The notes under the pieces: generated by a model
What the model saw: the letters and a program-made list of their open reading frames with translations, nothing else
The model's database searches: none
What the model was told of the DNA's origin: nothing
Program-made: the position numbers and the translations under genes
Shown: positions 9,356-17,063 of the stretch, one piece after another
How positions within the stretch are numbered: the stretch's first letter is position 1
How the letters are laid out: each line of letters begins with the position of its first letter
Origin: Microvirga sp. 3-52
Lineage (GTDB): Bacteria > Pseudomonadota > Alphaproteobacteria > Rhizobiales > Beijerinckiaceae
Direction of reading: 5' to 3'
Assembly (NCBI RefSeq): GCF_018383585.1
Contig: NZ_JAHAMK010000023.1
Span: 1 to 37,105 of the forward strand
Length of the DNA stretch: 37,105 nt

Positions 9356-9388
9356 ACGTCATGGCCGGCGCAAGGCCGGCCATGACGT
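9356..9388. repeat. Perfect 14-bp hairpin, single arm of the dispersed palindromic element
   Basis: ACGTCATGGCCGGC and GCCGGCCATGACGT flank a 5-nt loop (GCAAG). It lies between the convergent ends of the DUF3095 gene (9289) and ribF (9445) and could act as a bidirectional terminator. Its arm shares GTCATGGCCGG with the larger elements at 10528, 15088 and 20648, so it is probably a reduced or single-hairpin member of the same family. Confidence 0.75.
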
Positions 9389-9444
9389 GGGGGCTTCGGG
9401 GCCGATCCCGGATGAATGTCAGCCCGCAGCACGAAGCTGAAGGA

Positions 9445-10413
9445 TCACCCGATCATCGACACCGCGTCGTCCTCGGCCAGCATTCGCCTCGCCTCGACGG
9501 AATCCCGGTCCATCCGGGCGATCAGCGCCTCGATGCCGTCGAACCGTTCCTCGCCGCGGATCCAGCCGATGAATTCCACATCGAGAATCTGTCCGTAGAG
9601 ATCGCCGGTGAAATCGAACAGATGCACCTCGAGCAGAGGCGCGCCGTTGTCGAAGGTAGGGCGGCGGCCGAAGCTGGCCACGCCGTCGATCGGCTGGCCC
9701 GCCACCGAGGCCCTGACCGCGTAGATCCCGTGCCGGAGGCGGCAATCGTCGGGAAGGCGCATATTGGCCGTGGGGTAGCCGAGCTCCCGGCCGCGCTTGT
9801 CGCCGTGGCGCACCTCGGCCTCGACGAACCAGCGATAGCCGAGGAGCCAGTTGGCGGTGGCGATGTCGCCCGCCTCCAGAGCGGCGCGAATGGCGCTCGA
9901 GGAAACGGGCTCCGTTCCTTCGATGATGGCCGGCGCGATCAGGCATTCGAGCCCCCGCGCGCGACACAGCTCGGCCATGCGTGCCGGATTGCCCTCACGT
10001 CCGCGACCGAAATGAAAATCGTGGCCGATCACCACCCCCGAGAGCTGCAGCTCCTGCGCCAGCAGATCCACGAAGCCCACCGCCGTCAGCGCCGCGAGGC
10101 TTCCGCTGAACCGTCTCTGGAATACGCCATCGAGGCCGAGACGCGCGAAGATCTTGAGCTTCACGGCCTCGGGCGTCAGACGGAACAGCGGCCTGTCGGG
10201 CTGGAAGAAGGTACGCGGATGCGGCTCGAAGGTGACGACCGCCGCCGGTTTTCCGGAGGTCAGGACCATCTTCAGGAGATGCTGGTGCCCCCGATGCACG
10301 CCGTCGAAATTGCCGATGGCCGCCATGGCTCCCTTGAGGCTCCCGGGCACGGGCTCGCCATCGCGGCAGATCGCGAACGTAGGGGGCATCAGCGGAGGAA
10401 CCTCGGAAGTCAT
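9445..10413 (-). CDS. ribF: Bifunctional riboflavin kinase / FAD synthetase
   Basis: RibF phosphorylates riboflavin to FMN and adenylates FMN to FAD. The 322-residue protein has the N-terminal FAD synthetase (nucleotidyltransferase) domain: GNFDGVHRGH at 34-43 is its ATP-binding HxGH-type motif, with FEPHPRTFF (61-69), GHDFHFGRGR (129-138) and SSSAIR (170-175). The C-terminal riboflavin kinase domain carries KRGRELGYPTANM (205-217), including the PTAN motif, and FGRRPTFDNG. Length is typical. It is transcribed away from the HAD-hydrolase gene's end, on the same strand. The usual ribF-ileS neighbourhood is interrupted here by msrB and DUF3095 on the opposite strand. An ATG start is used. Confidence 0.97.
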   Translation of the reverse strand: MTSEVPPLMPPTFAICRDGEPVPGSLKGAMAAIGNFDGVHRGHQHLLKMVLTSGKPAAVVTFEPHPRTFFQPDRPLFRLTPEAVKLKIFARLGLDGVFQRRFSGSLAALTAVGFVDLLAQELQLSGVVIGHDFHFGRGREGNPARMAELCRARGLECLIAPAIIEGTEPVSSSAIRAALEAGDIATANWLLGYRWFVEAEVRHGDKRGRELGYPTANMRLPDDCRLRHGIYAVRASVAGQPIDGVASFGRRPTFDNGAPLLEVHLFDFTGDLYGQILDVEFIGWIRGEERFDGIEALIARMDRDSVEARRMLAEDDAVSMIG

Positions 10414-10527
10414 CGGGCGGATATCGGTGCGGGCGCGACCCTGTCGAAAAGCGGCTCTCGGGTCAAGGGAGGGAGCACTGGGGATCCGACCGGAGTTTAT
10501 TCTCGGACGTTTGTAACATCCTCTTAC

Positions 10528-10615
10528 GTCATGGCCGGGCTTGACCCGGCCATCCCGATGCTGACAGGCGCCGCGCTCTTCCGATCGGGATCACCGGCAC
10601 AAGGCCGGTGATGAC
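10528..10615. repeat. Dispersed palindromic element, copy B (four-way junction)
   Basis: An 88-bp element between the HAD hydrolase gene and ribF. It is closed by GTCAT (10528-10532) and ATGAC (10611-10615). Inside are three further helices with no unpaired junction bases: GGCCGGG/CCCGGCC (10533-10539 with 10545-10551), ATCCCGAT/ATCGGGAT (10552-10559 with 10584-10591) and CACCGGC/GCCGGTG (10592-10598 with 10604-10610). Related copies are at 15088 and 20648. No coding capacity is supported. Confidence 0.85.
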
Positions 10616-10636
10616 AAGCTCGTTTCCGGCCGTGTC

Positions 10637-11512
10637 CTACCAGCACAGCACTTCCGTAAAAGCTGTGGGCCGGGCAGGCTGACGGTCCACCCAGTCCTGC
10701 ACGTGATCCGATACCAGGCCCCCGTTGTGCAGGCCGAGTTCTTCCGCGTGGATGCCGCGGGCGACCATCAGCGAGTCGATGCCGAAACCCACGGCGCCCG
10801 CGATGTCGGTGCGGATCGCATCGCCGACGGCGAGCACCCTCGCCTTCGGAATGGTCCGGCCGCTCAACGCGGCCGCGACGTCGAGAGCCCTGTCGTAAAC
10901 GGGGCCATGGGGCTTTCCGGCATAGAAGACCTTGCCGCCCATCTCCTCGTAGGCGAGCGCAATCGTGCCCGCGCAGGGCAGGATCAGGTTGCCGCGTTCG
11001 ACGATGAGATCGGGATTGGCGCAGACCATCAGCAGGCCGCGCCGGAGCATGGCCTCGAGCGGGGCCCGGTAATCCTCGACCGTCTCCTCCTCGTCGTTGT
11101 CGAATCCCGAGCAGACCACGTAATCGGCCTCGTCGATGGAGCCGAAGCGGACGTCGAGGCCGTCGTAGATCGGCATGTCGCGGGGCGGCCCGATATGATG
11201 GACGATCCTGTCGATGCGCTCCTCGATGGCCAGCCGCGTCAGGTCGCCGGAGGTAACGATGGCGTCATAGGCCGTGTGGGGTACGCCGAACCCGTCGAGC
11301 TGGGTCCCGACCGATGCGCCGGGACGCGGCGCGTTGGAGACGAGGACGACCCGTCCGCCTTTGGCGCGAAAGCGCGTGAGCGCATCGCTTGCCGCCTCAT
11401 AGGCCTTCACGCCGTTATGCAGCACGCCCCAGACATCACAGAGGACGAGGTCGTAGCGATCGGCGAGAGGCTTCAGGCCCTCGACGTGAACAGGGCGGAA
11501 CAAGGCGGTCAT
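10637..11512 (-). CDS. HAD superfamily class IIA hydrolase (TIGR01459-type)
   Basis: A 291-residue phosphatase-fold protein. HAD motif I is CDVWGVLHNG, with nucleophile D26; the second aspartate of the usual DxD is replaced by tryptophan (W28), which is characteristic of the subfamily with a DxWGV signature. Motif II is VLVSNAPRP; the later motifs are YAGKPHGPVYDRAL and VGDAIRTDIAGAVGFG. The cap between them is of the NagD-like class IIA type. The likely activity is hydrolysis of a small phosphorylated metabolite, but the substrate is unknown. It lies upstream of ribF on the same strand, separated by a 223-base gap that contains repeat copy B. The association with ribF is common in alphaproteobacteria and might point to flavin-nucleotide housekeeping (inference). 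Confidence 0.9.
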   Translation of the reverse strand: MTALFRPVHVEGLKPLADRYDLVLCDVWGVLHNGVKAYEAASDALTRFRAKGGRVVLVSNAPRPGASVGTQLDGFGVPHTAYDAIVTSGDLTRLAIEERIDRIVHHIGPPRDMPIYDGLDVRFGSIDEADYVVCSGFDNDEEETVEDYRAPLEAMLRRGLLMVCANPDLIVERGNLILPCAGTIALAYEEMGGKVFYAGKPHGPVYDRALDVAAALSGRTIPKARVLAVGDAIRTDIAGAVGFGIDSLMVARGIHAEELGLHNGGLVSDHVQDWVDRQPARPTAFTEVLCW

Positions 11513-11535
11513 GGGGTCTCACTGGCGCATCGGGC

Positions 11536-11639
11536 GGAAAGTCGGCCCGGTTTTCCGCGCCAAACGATGCGCAAGTCAAGATGATGAGCATCGGATTGTT
11601 CCTCAAAGGTGCGTCCCGCTTTGAGGAACAATCCGACGC
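11536..11639. repeat. Second repeat family, copy 1: 57-bp module plus 18-bp hairpin
   Basis: Bases 11536-11592 match 13463-13519 at 42 of 57 positions without gaps (shared CCCGGTTT, AACGATG, TCAAG, GAGCATC). They run into a perfect 18-bp hairpin: TCGGATTGTTCCTCAAAG (11591-11608), a 10-nt loop, and its complement (11619-11636). It sits between the HAD hydrolase gene start (11512) and the end of the EAL gene (11679). It could terminate the EAL transcript, but the layout shared with copy 2 marks it as a repeat. Confidence 0.8.
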
Positions 11640-11678
11640 TCGATTGGTGAAACCGGGCGGGCTCCTGCGCGCTCCACG

Positions 11679-12947
11679 TCAACCGGCGCGGCGCAGGAGG
11701 GTCGGCGCATCCTCCAGGCCGAGGGGCTGCGGAGCCGTCTGCTCACCGGCAACCTCCGGCTTGACCGGGCGAGGTCCCGCGAAAGCGAAGCCCTGCGCCA
11801 GCGGCACGCCGAGATCGCAGAGCACAGGCACCATTTCATCGTCCTCCACCCGCTCGGCAATGAGCCGGATGCCCTGGCGGCGCAGGGACGGGGCGAAATC
11901 GCGCACGTCGAGCTCCGGCCCGGCATAGCGGCCATCCGCCTGCTCGGCCGCCTCGATCATGAGATCGGCCGGCAGTTTCATGAACCGGATGCCGAGATCC
12001 GCCAGCGCCTCGGGATCGAACCGGAGATCGACGGCGCGATCGAGGGAGAACGGCACGCCGCGTTCGCGCAACACGGCGAGCGCCGCCCTGAGATCCGCGT
12101 CGAGGTGGCGCCAGCTGTGCTGGGGCATTTCCAGGACGATCTTGCCCAGAAGGTCCGGGCTGGTGTCGAGCACCCCGGCCAGCGACCATAGAAAGCCGGA
12201 CTCGGCGATGGAATGGGCGGTGAGATTGACGCCCACGATGGCCTCGCTGCCGCGGGCGACGAGATGGCGGGCGATGGCCATGGAGCGGATCAGGACCCGC
12301 CGGTCGAAATCCGACGCGCGGCCGGAAGCTTCGAGGAGAGGGAGGAATTCAACCGGACCCAACAGCGTTCCGTCCGTCAGGCGCAACCGGGCCAGCGCCT
12401 CGTAGAAGCGGATCTTGCCGTGCGGCAGCGAAACCACGGGCTGCAGGTGCATCTCGATCCGGTCGGCCTCGAAGGCCTGGGCCACGAGTCTCATGCGGCT
12501 GAACTCCTCGGCAGAGGGCCTGCGCATGGACGGCAGCAGGGCCGGCTCGGGGAAGCGCGCGGCCTGCACCTGCGCCGGCGGCACGGGGCTCATCGCCACG
12601 CTGGCTTCCTGCACGCCGGCGGTCATCGCCAGCTCGCGCAGAACGGCCCCCGGGCTGCCTGCGGGCATCGGCCGGCGCAGAACCAGCGGAGCATTCGAAA
12701 CCCGCTCTTCCTGCTCAAGGCCCGCAAGCTGCATGGCCAGCCCCTGCCGCTCCGTTTCGGCCTGCCACCACAGGACGACGAAACCGAAGAAGACGGCCAG
12801 GATCAGGAAACCGAAAACCGGCAGGACGTGACTCGCCTCCATCGGCGCATAGGCCGAAGCGGCAGCTGTCAGAACGGCCGGCGTGAAGGCGAGCATCGCC
12901 GCCTTCCTGTCCCTCAGGACTGATCTATTTTTCTTGTTCGTCACCAT
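11679..12947 (-). CDS. Membrane-anchored degenerate EAL-domain protein
   Basis: A 422-residue protein. N-terminal hydrophobic segments lie at about 18-34 and 41-61 (VLPVFGFLILAVFFGFVVLWW), followed by a short charged, coiled-coil-like stretch (62-83) and a linker. The EAL domain covers about 160-395. Compared with active c-di-GMP phosphodiesterases it keeps EAL (183-185), N241, E273, D303, K324, E365 (AERVE) and Q385. However, the DDFG motif is replaced by LDRAVD (R304 where the second Asp should be), and the loop-6 GTGYSS segment is missing. Loss of that metal ligand and loop predicts no hydrolysis, so it more likely binds c-di-GMP or a protein partner. No GGDEF domain is present. It stands alone, with the HMA gene divergent upstream. 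Confidence 0.88.
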   Translation of the reverse strand: MVTNKKNRSVLRDRKAAMLAFTPAVLTAAASAYAPMEASHVLPVFGFLILAVFFGFVVLWWQAETERQGLAMQLAGLEQEERVSNAPLVLRRPMPAGSPGAVLRELAMTAGVQEASVAMSPVPPAQVQAARFPEPALLPSMRRPSAEEFSRMRLVAQAFEADRIEMHLQPVVSLPHGKIRFYEALARLRLTDGTLLGPVEFLPLLEASGRASDFDRRVLIRSMAIARHLVARGSEAIVGVNLTAHSIAESGFLWSLAGVLDTSPDLLGKIVLEMPQHSWRHLDADLRAALAVLRERGVPFSLDRAVDLRFDPEALADLGIRFMKLPADLMIEAAEQADGRYAGPELDVRDFAPSLRRQGIRLIAERVEDDEMVPVLCDLGVPLAQGFAFAGPRPVKPEVAGEQTAPQPLGLEDAPTLLRRAG

Positions 12948-13124
12948 GGGTGCCCCCGCTCCCCTGGCTCGGCAGATTTGCGCGAATCAGTTGTTAACCG
13001 ACAATGAATCAGGGCGATTCGCCGGGCAAGTTTCGTATTCCCGCAATGGACATTTTTACGCAGCGCCGCGTTGCCCGCCCATGGTGTCGGCGGACGGACC
13101 GATGCAACGGAAAGGACCTTTCAG

Positions 13125-13346
13125 ATGGAGGAACCCCGCAAGGATCTGCTGATGCAAGTCGATGGCATGAGCTGCCAGGGTTGCGTCACGTCAGTCACCA
13201 AGGCGATCCAGCGTCTCGATCCCAGCGCCAGGGTCGAGGTCGATCTCGAGCATGGCCGCGTGCATGTCGTGACCACGGCGCAGAGCGTCGAGGTGGCGAG
13301 CGCCCTGGACGCCGCCGGCTATGAAGCGCACGCCATGACGGGCTGA
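13125..13346 (+). CDS. Heavy-metal-associated (HMA) domain protein, copper-chaperone-like
   Basis: A 73-residue protein consisting of a single HMA (ferredoxin-like) domain. The metal-binding motif GMSCQGC gives the classic MxCxxC loop, followed by the alternating helix and strand pattern VTKAIQRLD, ARVEVDLEHGRVHV, and VASALDAAGYEA. Proteins of this size deliver Cu(I) to P-type ATPases or other HMA domains (CopZ-like). I place the start at the ATG at 13125 because AAAGGA lies eight bases upstream and the domain begins a few residues later; an upstream in-frame ATG at 13071 would add 18 unrelated residues. No copper ATPase, CueR-type regulator or oxidase is nearby, so the partner is elsewhere in the genome. 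Confidence 0.88.
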   Translation: MEEPRKDLLMQVDGMSCQGCVTSVTKAIQRLDPSARVEVDLEHGRVHVVTTAQSVEVASALDAAGYEAHAMTG

Positions 13347-13429
13347 GACGAGGGTTGCGCCCGGCTCATGGCTTTGCCGAAAGTTCTTTTTGCTGCACTT
13401 GGAAACGGGGCGCATCGTGCGAACCCGGA

Positions 13430-13445
13430 GGTCGCGTCAGCGACC
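13430..13445. other. Small hairpin in the HMA/aminotransferase spacer
   Basis: GGTCGC and GCGACC surround a GTCA tetraloop, about 85 bases after the HMA stop. There is no T-run, so it is a weak terminator candidate at most. Confidence 0.3.
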
Positions 13446-13462
13446 CGCAGGGCCACGCCACT

Positions 13463-13559
13463 GAAAAGTGATCCCGGTTTGCCGCACCGAACGATGAGAT
13501 ACTCAAGGGATTGAGCATCCCATCGGACCCAAAAGTGGTTTCCACTTTTGGGTCCGATG
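13463..13559. repeat. Second repeat family, copy 2: 57-bp module plus 18-bp hairpin
   Basis: The 57-bp module (13463-13519) aligns with copy 1. It is followed by a perfect 18-bp hairpin CATCGGACCCAAAAGTGG (13521-13538), loop TTT, and its complement (13542-13559). The hairpin sequence differs from copy 1 apart from its base (TCGGA...TCCGA). The element ends 37 bases before the aminotransferase start. A decayed copy of this hairpin is at 30421-30459. Confidence 0.85.
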
Positions 13560-13595
13560 CTTTAGGTTTCCGTCCGCCAGCCACTTTCGGGGACC

Positions 13596-14948
13596 ATGAT
13601 GACCGCACAGACCTCCAGAGCCGCCAACGACCTCATTGCACCCAACGACCTGGATGCCTGGTGGCTGCCGTTCACGGCCAACCGTTCCTTCAAGCAGCGC
13701 CCCCGGATGATCGCCCGCGCCAAGGGCATGTACTACTACACCCCGGATGGCCGGGAGGTGATCGACGGCGCTGCCGGCCTCTGGTGCTGCAATGCCGGCC
13801 ATAACCGGGACGAGATCACGGCCGCCATCCAGGCCCAGGCGCAGGAACTCGACTATTCGCCGGCCTTCCAGTTCGGCCATGCGGGCGGCTTCGCCCTCGC
13901 CTCACGCCTGGCCCAGCTCGCGCCCGGCGACCTGAACCACGTCTTCTTCTGCAACTCGGGCTCCGAGGCGGTGGATACGGCGCTCAAGGTCGCTCTCGCC
14001 TATTGGAACGTAAAGGGTCAGGGCAGCAGGACGCGCCTCATCGGCCGCGAGCGCGGCTATCACGGTGTCGGCTTCGGCGGCATCTCCGTGGGCGGCATCG
14101 TCAAGAACCGCCAGTTCTTCGGCTCCCTGCTGGCGGGCGTCGATCACCTGCCCCACACCTATAACCGGGCCGAGCAGGCCTTCTCCCGCGGCGAGCCGGA
14201 ATGGGGCACGCACCTCGCCGACGAGCTGGAGCGCATCGTGGCGCTCCACGACGCCTCGACCATCGCGGCCGTGATCGTCGAGCCGATGGCGGGCTCCACG
14301 GGCGTGCTGCCGCCGCCGAAAGGCTATCTCAAGCGCCTGCGCGAGATCTGCGACAAGCACGGCATCCTGCTCATCTTCGACGAGGTGATCTCGGGCTTCG
14401 GCCGCCTCGGCACGGCGTTTGCCGCCGAGCGCTACGGCGTCGTGCCCGACATGATCACCTTCGCCAAGGGCGTGAATTCCGGCACCGTGCCCATGGGCGG
14501 CGTGCTGGTGCGCGAGGGCCTCTACGAAGCCTTCATGAACGGCCCCGAGCACATGATCGAGCTGTTCCACGGCTATACCTATTCCGGCCACCCGCTCGCC
14601 TGCGCGGCGGCGCTCGCCACCCAGGACATCTACCGCGACGAGAAGCTGTTCGAGCGGGCCAAAGCCCTGGAGCCGGTCTGGGCCGACGCGATTCATTCGC
14701 TGAAGGACCTGCCGAACGTGCTCGACATACGCACCATCGGGATCGTGGGCGCCATCGACCTCGCCTCGCGCCCCGACGGCGTGGGCAAGCGCGCCTACGA
14801 GGCCATGGACCGGGCCTTCGCCGACTTCGGCCTGATGATGCGCGTCACCGGCGACACCATCGCCCTCTCCCCGCCGCTCATCATCACCGAGGAGCAGATC
14901 GGCGAGATCGTCGAGAAGCTCACCAAGGTGATCAGGGCGGTGGCGTAG
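13596..14948 (+). CDS. Omega-amino acid:pyruvate aminotransferase (class III, PLP)
   Basis: A 450-residue class III aminotransferase (fold type I). The N-terminal DLDAWWLPFTANRSFK and GLWCCNAGHNRDEI closely resemble the beta-alanine/omega-amino acid:pyruvate transaminase subgroup. The PLP-phosphate segment is SGSEAVDTALK, the cofactor-stacking region is GRERGYHGVGFGG, the Asp that contacts the PLP ring nitrogen is in IFDEVISGFGR, and the Schiff-base lysine is K291 in FAKGVNSG. It would transfer an amino group from an omega-amino acid or amine, such as beta-alanine, to pyruvate, giving alanine and a semialdehyde. The exact donor cannot be told from sequence. No methylmalonate-semialdehyde dehydrogenase is adjacent. 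A second ATG directly follows the first. Confidence 0.93.
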   Translation: MMTAQTSRAANDLIAPNDLDAWWLPFTANRSFKQRPRMIARAKGMYYYTPDGREVIDGAAGLWCCNAGHNRDEITAAIQAQAQELDYSPAFQFGHAGGFALASRLAQLAPGDLNHVFFCNSGSEAVDTALKVALAYWNVKGQGSRTRLIGRERGYHGVGFGGISVGGIVKNRQFFGSLLAGVDHLPHTYNRAEQAFSRGEPEWGTHLADELERIVALHDASTIAAVIVEPMAGSTGVLPPPKGYLKRLREICDKHGILLIFDEVISGFGRLGTAFAAERYGVVPDMITFAKGVNSGTVPMGGVLVREGLYEAFMNGPEHMIELFHGYTYSGHPLACAAALATQDIYRDEKLFERAKALEPVWADAIHSLKDLPNVLDIRTIGIVGAIDLASRPDGVGKRAYEAMDRAFADFGLMMRVTGDTIALSPPLIITEEQIGEIVEKLTKVIRAVA

Positions 14949-14962
14949 CGACCCCTTGTCGT

Positions 14963-14985
14963 TCCCGGTCGGATATCGACCGGGA
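14963..14985 (+). terminator. Stem-loop after the aminotransferase gene
   Basis: TCCCGGTCG and CGACCGGGA form a 9-bp perfect stem with a GATAT loop, 14 bases after the TAG stop. There is no T-run downstream. It may be a terminator or part of the repeat-rich spacer. Confidence 0.45.
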
Positions 14986-15087
14986 CGGGGATCCGCCGCA
15001 TCGGGACGGGATCCGGCCCCGGGCTACGGGTGCTCGTTCCCTGTGCGTGCTCACGGCATGGCACGGTCCTGGGTCACATCCTCCCCC

Positions 15088-15176
15088 GTCATGGCCGGGC
15101 TTGTCCCGGCCATCCCGATGCGGTGAGGCGCGGCGCTTCTCTTTATCGGGATCACCAGGTCAAGCCCGGTGATGAC
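15088..15176. repeat. Dispersed palindromic element, copy C (four-way junction)
   Basis: An 89-bp element with the same four helices as copy B: GTCAT/ATGAC at the ends, GGCCGGG/CCCGGCC (15093-15099 with 15105-15111), ATCCCGAT/ATCGGGAT (15112-15119 with 15145-15152), and CACCAGG/CCCGGTG with a single A-C mismatch (15153-15159 with 15165-15171). The 25-nt apical loop of the third helix is the only poorly conserved part. Confidence 0.85.
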
Positions 15177-15508
15177 GAAGGAGGGTGCGAGAGCTGAGAA
15201 TGCCAGAGCCGGACGGCGCCAGCCGATCGGGATCGTGAAAACCAGCCCGGCACCGTCGTCCCGGTGAAAGCCGGGGTCCCAGCAGCGACGGTGCTACCGT
15301 CGGGACTGTCGGCGGTTCTGGATTCCCGCCTGCGCGCAATGACAGAGGAGGTCCAGGCACCGGACTCGCACCCGATCCCGGTTCTTCGCTGCGCTTCGTC
15401 CGGGATGGCGGGCGGTGTTGCGGACATCGCAACTTCTCTTGCCCCTCCCCGCCGCAGGGAGTAGGACCGCAGCACGTTTTTCCAATCCAACGGCTGCTGT
15501 AAAAACCC

Positions 15509-16993
15509 ATGTCCAAGGCCGACAAGATCAAGGCCCGCGCCCCGCGCGGCTTTGCCGACCGTATTCCCGCCGACCTCGCCGCTACAGAGCGCATGCTCGC
15601 GGCGATCCGCGACTCCTATGAGCTTTACGGCTTCGAGGGCGTCGAGACGCCCTTCGTCGAGTACACCGACTCGCTGGGCAAGTTCCTGCCCGACCAGGAC
15701 CGTCCCAACGAGGGCGTGTTCTCGTTCCAGGACGACGACGAGCAGTGGCTGTCCCTGCGCTATGACCTGACCGCGCCGCTCGCCCGTTACGTGGCCGAGA
15801 ACTTCGATGCCCTGCCGAAGCCCTATCGCAGCTACCGGGTCGGCTGGGTGTTCCGCAACGAAAAGCCGGGTCCGGGCCGCTTCCGCCAGTTCATGCAGTT
15901 CGACGCCGATACGGTCGGTGCAGCCTCCGTCGCGGCGGATGCGGAAATCTGCATGATGGCCGCCGACACGATGGAGAGGCTCGGCCTCAAGCGCGGCGAC
16001 TTCATCATCAAGATCAACAACCGCAAGGTTCTCGACGGCGTGCTGGAGGCCATCGGCCTCGGCGGCGAGGACAGGGCCGATCAGCGCCTGACGGTTCTTC
16101 GTGCCATCGACAAGCTCGATCGCCTCGGTCCCGAGGGCGTAAGCCAGCTCCTCGGCGCGGGCCGCAAGGACGAGAGCGGCGATTTCACCAAGGGCGCAGG
16201 CCTCGAGCCCGATGCTATCGCGCGCGTGCTCGCCTTCACGGACGCCAAGGGCGGGAACAATGCGGCAACGGTCGAGAATCTGCGCACGGTGGTCGGCTCC
16301 TCCGCCCGCGGCGTTGAGGGCGTGAACGAGCTTGCGGAGATCGCAGCGCTCGTGGCCTCCTCCGGTTACGACGATCGCGTCACCATCGATCCCTCCGTTG
16401 TCCGAGGCCTCGAATATTACACCGGCCCCGTCTACGAGGCCGAGCTGACCTTCCAGGTCCAGGACGAGGACGGGCGCCCGGTCCGCTTCGGCTCGGTGGG
16501 CGGCGGCGGACGCTATGACGGCCTCGTGGGCCGCTTCCGCTCCGAGCCGGTTCCGGCCACCGGCTTCTCCATCGGCGTGTCGCGTCTTCTCTCGGCCCTG
16601 CAGATGGTCAAAAGCCCCATCGTCGCCGGGGCCGAGAAGCCCGGTCCGGTGGTCGTGCTCGTCATGGACAAAGACCAGATCGCCGCCTACCAGCGCATGG
16701 TTTTCACCCTGCGCCAGGCCGGCATCCGCGCCGAGCTCTATCTCGGCTCGTCGGGCATGAAGGCGCAGATGAAATATGCCGACCGGCGCCAGAGCCCCTG
16801 CGTCGTGATCCAGGGATCCAACGAGCGCGAGCGCGGCGAGGTCGAGATCAAGGACCTGATCGAAGGCGCCAAGGCGGCCCAGGCCATCGCGTCCAACGAG
16901 GAGTGGAAGGCTGCGCGTCCGGCGCAGTTTTCCGTTTCTGAAGCGGATCTCGTCAAGGCGGTGCGCGAGGTCCTGGGCCGCCACTTCGGATAA
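15509..16993 (+). CDS. hisS: Histidyl-tRNA synthetase (alphaproteobacterial type)
   Basis: Class II synthetase that charges tRNA-His; 494 residues, longer than the roughly 420 of E. coli HisRS. Motif 2 region: [11 protein letters not shown] (83-93) and [19 protein letters not shown] (114-132). The histidine-binding loop near residue 300 reads [15 protein letters not shown], where canonical HisRS has LDYYNRTVFEW. Motif 3 is [16 protein letters not shown]. The anticodon-binding domain is C-terminal (about 385-490). This divergent form matches the alphaproteobacterial HisRS clade described as recognising tRNA-His that lacks the extra G-1 base; that relation is established knowledge of the clade, not shown by this sequence. 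It is followed by a stem-loop and the Lys/Ala-rich gene. Confidence 0.97.
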   Translation: MSKADKIKARAPRGFADRIPADLAATERMLAAIRDSYELYGFEGVETPFVEYTDSLGKFLPDQDRPNEGVFSFQDDDEQWLSLRYDLTAPLARYVAENFDALPKPYRSYRVGWVFRNEKPGPGRFRQFMQFDADTVGAASVAADAEICMMAADTMERLGLKRGDFIIKINNRKVLDGVLEAIGLGGEDRADQRLTVLRAIDKLDRLGPEGVSQLLGAGRKDESGDFTKGAGLEPDAIARVLAFTDAKGGNNAATVENLRTVVGSSARGVEGVNELAEIAALVASSGYDDRVTIDPSVVRGLEYYTGPVYEAELTFQVQDEDGRPVRFGSVGGGGRYDGLVGRFRSEPVPATGFSIGVSRLLSALQMVKSPIVAGAEKPGPVVVLVMDKDQIAAYQRMVFTLRQAGIRAELYLGSSGMKAQMKYADRRQSPCVVIQGSNERERGEVEIKDLIEGAKAAQAIASNEEWKAARPAQFSVSEADLVKAVREVLGRHFG

Positions 16994-17045
16994 GCTTGGC
17001 CTTTCGGGAACCCCTATGGTTTCATAGGGGTTATCTCCCAAGCTT
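16992..17045 (+). terminator. Nested stem-loop after hisS
   Basis: AACCCCTATG and CATAGGGGTT (17009-17018 with 17023-17032) form a 10-bp hairpin with a GTTT loop. They are enclosed by an outer repeat AAGCTTGG/CCAAGCTT (16992-16999 with 17038-17045) whose left arm overlaps the TAA stop. It is probably a terminator or attenuating structure between hisS and the Lys-rich gene, although only TTATCTCC follows the inner stem. Confidence 0.6.
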
Positions 17046-17063
17046 GACCATCAGGAGATGAAT

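Larger units (their letters stand above)
14949..15508. other. Repeat-rich 560-bp intergenic region
   Basis: No gene is supported here; the open frames through it are short or run antisense into hisS. It holds the stem-loop at 14963, element copy C at 15088, and a third palindromic patch at about 15255-15343: CCCGG/CCGGG around TGAAAG near 15260-15275, and a GATTCCCGCC...AATGAC tail. The start of hisS follows at 15509 after a stretch (15421-15508) in which I see no strong promoter. Confidence 0.7.

Noticed and set aside
10528..10615. tRNA gene suggested by the cloverleaf shape
   Set aside because: No T-loop GTTCRA, no anticodon arm of proper size and a 5-bp closing stem; the shape is coincidental to the repeat.
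15152..17041. A 629-codon frame antisense to hisS
   Set aside because: No recognisable motif; a shadow of the GC-rich hisS gene and the repeat region.
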